A DNA stretch of 64,000 nt, from NCBI RefSeq assembly GCF_004117915.1, contig NZ_RSTD01000001.1, positions 434,001 to 498,000 of the forward strand, read 5' to 3'. Positions 1 through 7,029 of the stretch are shown here, piece after piece. Numbering within the stretch: the first letter of the stretch is position 1; every line of letters begins with the position of its first letter. Origin of the DNA: Companilactobacillus metriopterae (GTDB lineage: Bacteria > Bacillota > Bacilli > Lactobacillales > Lactobacillaceae). The position numbers were made by a program, and so were the translations under genes. The notes beneath the pieces are model-generated. The model was given only the letters and a program-made list of their open reading frames with translations, was not told where the DNA came from and made no database searches.

Positions 1-442
1 AGATAATTTTATCGGAACTGTTTATAGTATCATCGTTGACGTCATAAACAATAGTTTTAATTTTACCTGCTGGAGCAGAAATTAGAACTCTTTGAACGCC
101 AGCTTTTAAATGCGCTGAGGCTTTTTCTTCAGATGTATACAATCCAGTACACTCAAGAACTAATTCTACATTATTATTTTTAACCCAAGGTATATTAGAT
201 GCATCCTTTTCTGCATAAATTTCTATTTCGCTATCATTAACAATAATTGAGTGATCTGTATAGTTAACGGTCCCATCAAAAACACCATGAATTGAATCAT
301 ACTTAAATAACTGTGCCAATGCCTCAGGACTTGTCAAATCATTAATTGCTACAACAGAAACTGTTGATTTATTATCACTAAGAATACGTCTTAAAGCTAA
401 TCTTCCAATTCTGCCAAAACCATTTATTCCAATATTAGTCAT
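1..442 (-). CDS. gap: Glyceraldehyde-3-phosphate dehydrogenase, N-terminal part (runs off window)
   Basis: Type I GAPDH, the cytosolic glycolytic enzyme that oxidises glyceraldehyde-3-phosphate to 1,3-bisphosphoglycerate with NAD. About 147 codons are visible. They show the Rossmann dinucleotide motif [14 protein letters not shown] near residues 5-18, then [15 protein letters not shown] and the stretch [14 protein letters not shown]. The frame leaves the window just before the expected catalytic SCTTNC segment, so the active-site Cys cannot be checked. The ATG overlaps the last 8 bases of the upstream EamA transporter gene, which suggests translational coupling. The usual cggR-pgk neighbours are absent, so this may be a second gap copy; that is inference. 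Confidence 0.93.
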   Translation of the reverse strand, partial: MTNIGINGFGRIGRLALRRILSDNKSTVSVVAINDLTSPEALAQLFKYDSIHGVFDGTVNYTDHSIIVNDSEIEIYAEKDASNIPWVKNNNVELVLECTGLYTSEEKASAHLKAGVQRVLISAPAGKIKTIVYDVNDDTINSSDKII

Positions 443-1382
443 TTACCTGTACCTCTTTTTTATTATTTAATATGTATCTGTTATATAAATTGTTTAAAAC
501 AAGCGCGGCTATAGTGATAGCAACACCTAGTAATTCAAAACGTGAAACGTGATAACCATTTATAATTGATATTACAAATGACGTTATTGGTACTAAATTC
601 ATGAATAGGATACCGTTGATAGGTTTGACTATCCTATTACCCATGTTCCAAGCAAATACCGCAATTACGCCGGCAAATGTAATCATGTAAATTAAAGCAC
701 CTCTTACTCCAATAATTTGATTAACAGTTGGGAATGATAATAAACCAAATGCTGTTGCAAATATGAGGATAACAATTACTGAACCAACACCATAAATTGA
801 TGTTAGAGTTGAATATCTTAAAATTGACCAATCTGGGAAATCAGTACCACCAGTTGTATAAATTACCCAACATAAAGCACCTAATAAGATTAAAACTAGT
901 GCAAATAGGGTGTTCTTTCCAGAATATAAAATTGAAATATCACCTTTTGTTACTACCATAAATACACCAATAGCAGCAACAATCATAGAAATCAATGAAA
1001 CTTTAGTAGGCTTTGTTCCTTTGTAAACCCACCCAACTAAAACTCCTAATAGTGGTTGGATTGCCATCATAACTGAAGCAATAATAGCGCCAGAAGGTCC
1101 AGCTATTTTTTGACCAAGGAATACTAAGAAACTAAATCCTGCAAACGCTGAAGTTCCTAATATCCAAATTTTTAGTCTGTGTCCTTGCGTATTGAAAGAT
1201 TTTTTTCCTTCAATTATCCAAAGTAATATTGCAAATATAATCGCTACAGAACCATATCTAAATAGTGTGAAGTAGAATGGATCCATTATTTTCAGTGCAG
1301 GAGCCATAACTGGAAACATGCCTCCCCAGGATAAGACTGATATTAAACACAGTAATAATCCTGATAAGTATCTTTTTGACAT
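435..1382 (-). CDS. EamA/DMT-family membrane transporter
   Basis: A 315-residue polytopic membrane protein of the drug/metabolite transporter superfamily. It has about ten hydrophobic segments arranged as two EamA repeats; conserved-looking pieces are the N-terminal [14 protein letters not shown] and the [15 protein letters not shown] segment near residue 90. It probably exports or imports a small metabolite; the substrate cannot be read from sequence. I chose the ATG at 1382 because GAAAGGAG lies 7 bases before it. An in-frame TTG six codons upstream sits on the ribosome-binding site itself. It is divergent from a LysR regulator and overlaps the GAPDH gene downstream, so the two are probably co-transcribed and LysR-controlled. 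Confidence 0.85.
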   Translation of the reverse strand: MSKRYLSGLLLCLISVLSWGGMFPVMAPALKIMDPFYFTLFRYGSVAIIFAILLWIIEGKKSFNTQGHRLKIWILGTSAFAGFSFLVFLGQKIAGPSGAIIASVMMAIQPLLGVLVGWVYKGTKPTKVSLISMIVAAIGVFMVVTKGDISILYSGKNTLFALVLILLGALCWVIYTTGGTDFPDWSILRYSTLTSIYGVGSVIVILIFATAFGLLSFPTVNQIIGVRGALIYMITFAGVIAVFAWNMGNRIVKPINGILFMNLVPITSFVISIINGYHVSRFELLGVAITIAALVLNNLYNRYILNNKKEVQVND

Positions 1383-1419
1383 TAGTAAATCTCCTTTCAA
1401 ATTAGAATTTATCAGTGGA

Positions 1420-1449
1420 TTGTACTTTTGGGAATTAACTCTTTATAAT
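1420..1449 (+). promoter_or_regulatory. Promoter of the LysR gene
   Basis: A -35 TTGTAC (1420-1425) and a consensus -10 TATAAT (1444-1449) are separated by 18 bases. This predicts transcription starting near 1456, 45 bases before the regulator's ATG and at the edge of the inverted repeat at 1456-1472. Confidence 0.6.
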
Positions 1450-1455
1450 GTGGCT

Positions 1456-1472
1456 TATAACTAATGGTTATA
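1456..1472. promoter_or_regulatory. LysR-type operator (T-N11-A inverted repeat)
   Basis: TATAAC, five bases, then GTTATA form a perfect 6-5-6 inverted repeat containing the T-N11-A core typical of LysR regulators. It lies in the divergent region between the lysR-like gene and the EamA gene. It sits at the predicted start of the regulator transcript, where binding would autorepress. For the EamA gene it is upstream of a poor -35, where binding would activate. The sites are seen; the regulatory logic is inferred. Confidence 0.6.
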
Positions 1473-1500
1473 TGGGTCTCTAAATGACAGGGGAATACTT

Positions 1501-2388
1501 ATGGAATTTAACTCGGTAAATATTGATTTGTTTTATGTTTTCACTCGAGTAGCTGAACTAAAAAGCATTAATAAAAGCAGTGAGAGCCTGTCACTCAAGC
1601 AACCAGCTATTAGTAAAAAAATTAAACAGTTAGAAAATTATGTGGGTGTTAGTTTATTCAAAAGAACCCCACAAGGGATGGAACTAACTAACGAAGGTAA
1701 AAAGCTATATCTGGAGTCTAAAAACTTTCTAAATAATTTTCAGAATTTAAAAGATTCTGTAAATTCAACTGAGCTTACTTTAGAAGATTTAAGTGTTGGA
1801 GTATTGGACAGCATATCTTCATATCTGTATCCGCAATTTTTTATAGATACTATGACAAAATTAAAAAATGTAGTTATTTCAAATAAGATTTTCGATTTGA
1901 TAGATCCATTCAATGATTCTAATCTGGATGCTATTTTTATAGACTCCAGTTTCACAAGAAATTTGAAAGTAGACTATGTAGAAAAAGAACTTTATTCAGA
2001 ACCATACTTTGTTGTTTATTCTAGACATAACAAAAAAGCCGATGAAGTTCTTTCTTCATCAGCTTTAGCAACAGCAGAAAATCTGCCCAAACTTGATTTG
2101 ATTATGTATCCAAAGTATTGTCCGATTCATCAAAGGATTGTACAAATATACGATGAACTAGGGTTGTCATACCCCAACATATTCGAGATAGATTATAGTG
2201 AATCTACAGTTTCATTAGTTGCCAGTTCAGAGTACGTAACTGTGTTACCCAAATCACTAGCAGTTAACAAGGTGACTCGAGATATTGATAACTTGGCACT
2301 AAAACAATTGGATATACCATTTCTCCGAAGTGTTTCTTTGATTTCTAGGAACCAGGAAATTTCAGATTGCATATATAAATATTTATGA
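1501..2388 (+). CDS. LysR-family transcriptional regulator
   Basis: A 295-residue regulator with the standard LysR layout. The N-terminal winged helix-turn-helix (residues about 5-65, including LKQPAISKKIKQLE and LFKRTPQGMELTNEG) is followed by a linker helix and a periplasmic-binding-protein-like effector domain from about residue 90. Length is typical for the family. AGGGGAA precedes the ATG by 7 bases. It is transcribed divergently from the EamA transporter/GAPDH pair and probably controls them through the inverted repeat at 1456-1472. The inducer is unknown. The N-terminal half is well conserved; the effector domain gives no clue to ligand. Confidence 0.9.
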   Translation: MEFNSVNIDLFYVFTRVAELKSINKSSESLSLKQPAISKKIKQLENYVGVSLFKRTPQGMELTNEGKKLYLESKNFLNNFQNLKDSVNSTELTLEDLSVGVLDSISSYLYPQFFIDTMTKLKNVVISNKIFDLIDPFNDSNLDAIFIDSSFTRNLKVDYVEKELYSEPYFVVYSRHNKKADEVLSSSALATAENLPKLDLIMYPKYCPIHQRIVQIYDELGLSYPNIFEIDYSESTVSLVASSEYVTVLPKSLAVNKVTRDIDNLALKQLDIPFLRSVSLISRNQEISDCIYKYL

Positions 2389-2490
2389 TGTTGTATATCA
2401 GGCATATATTTAGAATTTACTTTCGATACCTAATATAATATCTTTACAGTCGAGAGACTGTATAGCATAATAACCAACCCTATTAACTAG

Positions 2491-2527
2491 AAAAAGCCCT
2501 TGCTCAAATTTTGAGTAGGGGCTTTTT
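2491..2527. terminator. Bidirectional intrinsic terminator
   Basis: A long hairpin between two convergent genes. AAAAAGCCC on the left pairs with GGGCTTTTT on the right around a CTCAAA/TTTGAG inner stem. A-tract and T-tract on either side let it serve both the LysR gene and the minus-strand TMEM175-like gene. Confidence 0.85.
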
Positions 2528-2530
2528 GTA

Positions 2531-3094
2531 TTAGTTCGCTTTGGATGACCTTACGGGTATAAACCAAAAGAATATTGAAGAAAGAAGTCCGATAAGTGGG
2601 AAGAAAGGAATAAATAATGTAACTATCAAAGTGAAGCAATTGATAGCTAATGAAATCCATTCTTTCTGTAAAGACTGTCCCATTTTTGGAATATCATTAA
2701 TTCTCATAACAGATTTTTTCAAATTGATACTAGATAAGTTGAACAATATTACATTGATTACATAAAGTGAAGATGACAGCACAGAATTAATATCCGATCC
2801 CATCCATGCAGTTGTTGCAGGTAGTAGGGATGTGAAAAATAGCAAAACAATGTTTGAACAAATAATTCTATAGTCAATTCTATCAACACTATTAAATAGT
2901 AAGTGATGATTTACCCACATAGTAGCTATGAATATAAAAGTTATAATATACGAGAAGAATGGGATAGCCATTTCCATTAATGCATGCACAGAGTGGTCAT
3001 TGTCAGGAAGATGAATTTCCAATACCAAAATTGTCAAAATAATTGCGACTACAGCATCAGTGAATGCTTCAAAACGCTCAGTTCGTTCAAACAT
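2531..3094 (-). CDS. TMEM175-like (DUF1211) membrane protein
   Basis: A 187-residue membrane protein with about five to six hydrophobic segments. It begins with RTERFEAFTDAVVAIILTI, which matches the R-x(3)-F-x-DA signature of helix 1 in the TMEM175/DUF1211 family. Bacterial members of this family include tetrameric potassium-permeable channels, so a cation-channel role is plausible but not proven here. Note FTDA where the signature is usually FSDA. AAAGGAG stands 7 bases before the ATG. It is a single gene ending at the shared terminator at 2491-2527. The gene upstream on the same strand is unrelated. Confidence 0.8.
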   Translation of the reverse strand: MFERTERFEAFTDAVVAIILTILVLEIHLPDNDHSVHALMEMAIPFFSYIITFIFIATMWVNHHLLFNSVDRIDYRIICSNIVLLFFTSLLPATTAWMGSDINSVLSSSLYVINVILFNLSSINLKKSVMRINDIPKMGQSLQKEWISLAINCFTLIVTLFIPFFPLIGLLSSIFFWFIPVRSSKAN

Positions 3095-3131
3095 AGATTG
3101 CTCCTTTATAATGTTTAACTTTTATAATAGT

Positions 3132-4163
3132 TTATATTATGTCAAAACTTTCGAAGTTTTTAACCATTTTTAAATATTCTGGTTTTATATCTGGTGCTAT
3201 CCAACTCTTTATATTATTACCTTTTTCATCGATAAATTTTATTGCGAATGGGATAAAAATACTTACTTCAAATTTTCCATATAGATCTTTCTTACCACTA
3301 CATGTTTTAAATATTTTAATGATGTTATCAATATCTTCGATACTATAATTTTGTTTAATTGATATTAAATAGCATTTTTTAATTAGACCTCCTTGTTGAA
3401 TATTACTTATAATATATTCGTTGATTTTCAAATATGAATACTTTACTTTACTAAAAATTAATATATTGAAATTTTTGTAAAGAGTATAAGATGTTTTACG
3501 ATAAATAAGAAAATTTTCTAAAGTGTCTAACTGACTTATGTATTTCCAAGATAGTATTAGTGGAATATTAATTATCCAGAAAATTATTACAGAAAAGTAG
3601 TTTATGAAAATAAGAATACTCATATTATTACTTAAATCAGTAACAAAACTTTGCAATGAATGAACTATTATAACTATTCCTAGAATGCTTATGATAATAT
3701 CAATGAATGTTTTTGTTTTTTTGTTAATATTTTTTGCTATTTCACTTATTAATATTAATAAAGAAAAATTTATTATGATTTCAGTTAACAATGAAAAGGT
3801 ATATTGATTTGTTATAAAAATTAGCAATCCAGAAACAGTAAAAGATTTTAAAATTTCTTTTTTAAATTTTCCCATACCATTTTCTTTATTTACATAAATA
3901 ATTAGAGGACTTATAGAGAAAATAATCATTATTATGTAATCCTTAATTATCCATAAATCTATATGGAATTTTAAAATAATTGACGTTAAAATTGTTAAGC
4001 AAAAAATTTGGTAAGTAAATAACAAATTAAACGCAGGTTCTTTAATAACTTCTGATATAGATTTAATTATTTCAGCGATAGATTCTTTTATATCTTTATT
4101 AAAGATTGCAATTGTAAGGAAGAGGGAAGCAAGAATTAAGATTGCAAGTTCTCTATTGTTCAA
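3132..4163 (-). CDS. Unrecognised AT-rich membrane protein
   Basis: I do not recognise this 343-residue protein. Roughly residues 1-215 hold six or seven hydrophobic segments, starting with one at residues 6-22. The last 120 residues look soluble and end in an alpha/beta-like stretch with basic and aromatic residues. Isoleucine, asparagine and lysine are very abundant and the codons are more AT-rich than in neighbouring genes, which hints at recent acquisition. The start is taken as TTG at 4163 because GGAGA lies 7 bases before it. It sits just downstream of the 3' end of a tRNA-Glu gene and its terminator, a common landing place for transferred DNA. Confidence 0.6.
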   Translation of the reverse strand: MNNRELAILILASLFLTIAIFNKDIKESIAEIIKSISEVIKEPAFNLLFTYQIFCLTILTSIILKFHIDLWIIKDYIIMIIFSISPLIIYVNKENGMGKFKKEILKSFTVSGLLIFITNQYTFSLLTEIIINFSLLILISEIAKNINKKTKTFIDIIISILGIVIIVHSLQSFVTDLSNNMSILIFINYFSVIIFWIINIPLILSWKYISQLDTLENFLIYRKTSYTLYKNFNILIFSKVKYSYLKINEYIISNIQQGGLIKKCYLISIKQNYSIEDIDNIIKIFKTCSGKKDLYGKFEVSIFIPFAIKFIDEKGNNIKSWIAPDIKPEYLKMVKNFESFDII

Positions 4164-4177
4164 ATTATTTTCTCCAA

Positions 4178-4207
4178 TAAAAGAACACTATCCACTTGGA
4201 TAGTGCT
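4178..4207 (-). terminator. Intrinsic terminator after tRNA-Glu
   Basis: On the minus strand CACTATCCA and TGGATAGTG form a 9-bp stem with a very short loop, followed by TTCTTTTATT. It lies 34 bases past the tRNA 3' end and closes that transcription unit before the membrane-protein gene. Confidence 0.75.
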
Positions 4208-4240
4208 CATTTAGATTATACGATTAAGTAGTACTATTTA

Positions 4241-4313
4241 TCACCCGTACGGGAATCGAACCCGTAACTCTACCTTGAGAGGGTAGCGTCTTAAACCATT
4301 TGACCAACGGGCA
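4241..4313 (-). tRNA. tRNA-Glu, anticodon CUC
   Basis: A 73-base cloverleaf. The acceptor stem TGCCCGT pairs with ACGGGTG, the D arm is GTC...GAC, the anticodon stem CTACC/GGTAG carries the loop CTCTCAA, and the T arm is ACGGG-TTCGATT-CCCGT. The body closely matches bacterial tRNA-Glu. The anticodon at 4279-4277 is CTC, so it reads GAG rather than being the usual UUC isoacceptor. The first pair is U1-G72 and the second G2-U71, both wobbles. The CCA tail is not encoded. It has its own promoter and terminator and stands alone. Glu identity is strong; whether it is fully functional is less sure. Confidence 0.85.
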
Positions 4314-4327
4314 AAAAGACAATATAT

Positions 4328-4356
4328 ACTTTAAAGATATATGTATGTATTGTCAA
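4328..4356 (-). promoter_or_regulatory. Promoter of the tRNA-Glu gene
   Basis: On the minus strand a perfect -35 TTGACA (4356-4351) is followed after 17 bases by TAAAGT (4333-4328). Transcription would start about 8 bases upstream of the tRNA 5' end, in the gap after the small membrane-protein gene. Confidence 0.6.
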
Positions 4357-4362
4357 TCTAAA

Positions 4363-4563
4363 TTATTTATTTTTATTAAATAACCAAAAAAACAAATAAA
4401 AAATCAACCAAATTAAAAATCCAAAAGTACCAATCAAACCTGCCATTCCCAAGTACCAAAAGATAACCCAGTTTGTAACATGATAGGTAGCAATCAGTAA
4501 GATAGTCATTAAAGCAAATGTGATAACTCGTATGGATAGATCTTTAAATATGTCATTTTTCAT
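4363..4563 (-). CDS. Small two-helix membrane protein
   Basis: A 66-residue hydrophobic protein with two predicted membrane helices (about residues 10-30 and 35-60) and a basic tail, FNKNK. I do not recognise the family. Its ATG overlaps the stop of the CPBP protease gene by four bases (ATGA), so the pair is almost certainly translated together. That coupling suggests a partner or accessory of the protease, or an immunity-type membrane peptide; neither is shown by sequence. No obvious ribosome-binding site of its own, in keeping with re-initiation. Confidence 0.6.
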   Translation of the reverse strand: MKNDIFKDLSIRVITFALMTILLIATYHVTNWVIFWYLGMAGLIGTFGFLIWLIFYLFFWLFNKNK

Positions 4564-5225
4564 ATTTTTATGAAGAAAGCCGATAAATTATTTAGCATAT
4601 GAACTGCTATGTTAGCTTTTATATTCTTAGTGTTTCTATAGATTACAGCTAGGACGATGCCCAATAAAACTTTAGATATCAAATATCCAAATGTTTTGAT
4701 TGATACATCTGGTGCATGGATATAACCAAATACTAAACCACTCAATATTATATTCAAATATTTATATCTATAGAAGAACCAATTCATGAAAATACCTCTA
4801 AATAATAATTCTTCAAAAACAGGACTTAGAAATACTGCAAATATAAGGAAGTATAGTAAATAGTTTTTAGCAATAGAAGACAGTGCTTCTACGTTAGAGT
4901 TATCCGTACTAGGTACAAGAAGAAGTGTTAAGTAATTAATAATCAAGAATGCTACCACTCCTCCTAATATATAAACCCAAGTTCTTTTGTTGAAGGCTAC
5001 AGTATCAAATTTCTGTGCTTTTTTATAGGTAAAGTAAATAATAAGAAAGGCTACTACAGTTAGTGCAATTACTATATAAGGGAGGATATTATTTACTGGT
5101 TTTAGATTTTTTTGTGGAATTGTCAGAATAGCCATTGGCAATTGTTCTATAATAAATAGTCCTATAAAAGCTATTATTTTAAGTATTCCAGACATTATAC
5201 TTTGAGATTTGGTATTATTATTCAT
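4560..5225 (-). CDS. CPBP-family intramembrane metalloprotease
   Basis: A 221-residue membrane protein of the CPBP (CAAX protease and bacteriocin-processing, Abi) family. All three family motifs are present: FEELLFRG with Glu138, Glu139 and Arg143; FGYIH with His170; and HMLNN with His209 and Asn213. These would form the metal site inside the membrane. The N-terminal half has about four hydrophobic segments, the catalytic half about four. In lactic acid bacteria such proteins often serve bacteriocin immunity or maturation, but no bacteriocin gene is near. The following 66-residue membrane protein overlaps it by 4 bases. Confidence 0.85.
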   Translation of the reverse strand: MNNNTKSQSIMSGILKIIAFIGLFIIEQLPMAILTIPQKNLKPVNNILPYIVIALTVVAFLIIYFTYKKAQKFDTVAFNKRTWVYILGGVVAFLIINYLTLLLVPSTDNSNVEALSSIAKNYLLYFLIFAVFLSPVFEELLFRGIFMNWFFYRYKYLNIILSGLVFGYIHAPDVSIKTFGYLISKVLLGIVLAVIYRNTKNIKANIAVHMLNNLSAFFIKI

Positions 5226-5252
5226 GTAGCACCATCCTGATTTTAAAATTAA

Positions 5253-5282
5253 TTAGATATTTTAGTAAATTAATATTATAAT
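5253..5282 (+). promoter_or_regulatory. Promoter of the ABC exporter operon
   Basis: A consensus -10 TATAAT (5277-5282) lies 18 bases after a weak -35 TTAGAT (5253-5258). The predicted start is near 5289, just before the ribosome-binding site GAAGGAG. The -10 is enclosed by the inverted repeat at 5265-5293. Confidence 0.5.
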
Positions 5283-5293
5283 ACTTAATTTAC
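5265..5293. promoter_or_regulatory. Perfect 9-11-9 inverted repeat, probable repressor operator
   Basis: GTAAATTAA (5265-5273) and TTAATTTAC (5285-5293) are exact reverse complements, separated by 11 bases that contain the -10 box of the exporter operon. A dimeric repressor bound here would block RNA polymerase. MarR-, PadR- and TetR-type drug-exporter regulators use sites of this kind, but no such regulator gene is adjacent. Confidence 0.55.
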
Positions 5294-5307
5294 GAAGGAG
5301 AATTTAA

Positions 5308-7029
5308 ATGATTAAAGTTGCAAAAGGTCGATTGAATATTACTTTTGTAGTCATGGCTTGTTTGTTTATGGTTTTTCAAGTTATTGCTACATTATATATT
5401 CCTAATCTTACTTCTGACATTGTTAATAATGGTATTGCCAAAGGACAGACTGGTTATATTATTAGTGCCGGAATGAAGATGATTTTAGTTTCTGTTCTAA
5501 GTATTATAGCATCATTTATTAACGTATATTTTGCAGCTAAATCTTCACAAGGTTTAGGTAAGAATTTACGTTCAGATATTTTTAAGAAAGTTCTATATTT
5601 CTCTAATGACGAATTTGATAATTTTGATACTTCATCATTAACAACTAGAACTACTAATGATGTTAATCAAATTCAAAATGTACTTATTATGGTATTAAGG
5701 ATGATGATCATGGCACCTATTCTTTTAGTAGGTGCTAGTGTCATGGCTTATCGCCAAAATGCTGCAATGACAAAGATTTTCTTGGTATCAATACCAGTTA
5801 TGATAATTATTGTTGGACTAATTATGTTTTTTGCAGTTCCTAAATTTAAGGCAATGCAAACTAAGACTGATCGTTTGAACATGATTTTTAGAGAAGGTCT
5901 AACAGGTGTACGTGTTATTCGTGCATTTAGACAAGATAAATTTGAACAAAACCGTTTTAAAGATGCTAATCAAGATTATACACATAATGCTATCAGTGTA
6001 TTTACTATTGTTTCACTGATGCTTCCTCTTGTTACATTGGTAATGAGTGGTACAAATATTGGTATTGTTTGGTTGGGTTCTCATTATATTGCAAACCAAA
6101 GTATGGAAATTGGTAATATGATTGCCTTTATGACATATGCTATGCAAATTCTTATGAGTTTCATGATTTTATCAATGGTGTTCGTTTTTGTTCCCAGAGC
6201 TTCAGCTTCGGCTGCACGTATCAATGAAATTTTTGCAGCAAAAAGTAATATTGATAATGTTACAAAACCTGCAGTTATGGGAACAGATCCATCAGTAGAA
6301 TTTAGTGATGTAAATTATCGCTATGAAGGTGCTCAAGATCTTGCACTTACTGATTTGAACTTCAAAGTTACTGAAGGTCAAACTTTGGCAATTATTGGTG
6401 GTACTGGATCTGGTAAGACAACACTGATAAACATGATTCCAAGATTTTATGATGTTGAGGCAGGAACTGTTCGTGTAAACGGAACAGATGTTAAAGCATT
6501 GGATAAGGTTGATGTTAATAACCAAGTTTCTATGGTACCTCAAAAAGCTGTTTTATTTAAGGGTAATATTAGAGATAACATGCGATATGGTAAACCTGAA
6601 GCAACCGATGAGGAAATATGGAATGCTTTAGAGATTGCACAAGCTGCAGAATTTGTCAGAGAACTAGATGATCAGCTCGATGCACCAGTTGAACAAAATG
6701 GTGATAATTTCTCAGGTGGTCAAAGACAACGTCTTGCGATTGCCAGAGCATTGGTTAAAGATGCTTCAATCTATGTGTTTGATGATTCCTTCTCAGCACT
6801 TGATTTCAAGACAGATTTGAATCTTCGTACAGCTTTGAAGAATGACTCTAAGATTAAGAAGAGTGTCGTTGTTATTGTTGGTCAGAGAATTTCAACAGTT
6901 GCTGACGCTGATCAAATTGTTGTTCTTGAAGAAGGTAAGATGGTGGGTCTTGGAACTCATCAAGAATTGAAAGAAAATAATAAGACTTATCAAGAAATTA
7001 TTGAGTCTCAGATTAAGGAGGCAGAGTAA
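5308..7029 (+). CDS. ABC exporter half-transporter, degenerate-site subunit (LmrC/BmrC type)
   Basis: A 573-residue permease-ATPase fusion: a six-helix ABC transmembrane domain (residues about 10-300), then a nucleotide-binding domain. That domain has Walker A GGTGSGKTT, signature FSGGQRQRL and Walker B YVFDDS. The residue after Walker B is Asp instead of the catalytic Glu, and the H-loop reads VIVGQRIS with Gln in place of His. This marks the non-catalytic site of a heterodimeric exporter such as LmrCD, BmrCD or TM287/288. It would pump drugs or lipid-like compounds out of the cell. The stop overlaps the next gene's ATG by one base. Confidence 0.93.
   Translation: MIKVAKGRLNITFVVMACLFMVFQVIATLYIPNLTSDIVNNGIAKGQTGYIISAGMKMILVSVLSIIASFINVYFAAKSSQGLGKNLRSDIFKKVLYFSNDEFDNFDTSSLTTRTTNDVNQIQNVLIMVLRMMIMAPILLVGASVMAYRQNAAMTKIFLVSIPVMIIIVGLIMFFAVPKFKAMQTKTDRLNMIFREGLTGVRVIRAFRQDKFEQNRFKDANQDYTHNAISVFTIVSLMLPLVTLVMSGTNIGIVWLGSHYIANQSMEIGNMIAFMTYAMQILMSFMILSMVFVFVPRASASAARINEIFAAKSNIDNVTKPAVMGTDPSVEFSDVNYRYEGAQDLALTDLNFKVTEGQTLAIIGGTGSGKTTLINMIPRFYDVEAGTVRVNGTDVKALDKVDVNNQVSMVPQKAVLFKGNIRDNMRYGKPEATDEEIWNALEIAQAAEFVRELDDQLDAPVEQNGDNFSGGQRQRLAIARALVKDASIYVFDDSFSALDFKTDLNLRTALKNDSKIKKSVVVIVGQRISTVADADQIVVLEEGKMVGLGTHQELKENNKTYQEIIESQIKEAE

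Noticed and set aside
3140-3145. TTGACA on the minus strand as -35 for the TMEM175-like gene
   Set aside because: It lies in the last codons of the upstream gene and no -10 is found at 16-19 bases; the AT-rich surroundings make chance likely.
2531-5225. A possible defence island or mobile element in the accessory segment
   Set aside because: No integrase, transposase, nuclease, toxin-antitoxin pair, inverted terminal repeats or direct repeat of the tRNA end could be seen.
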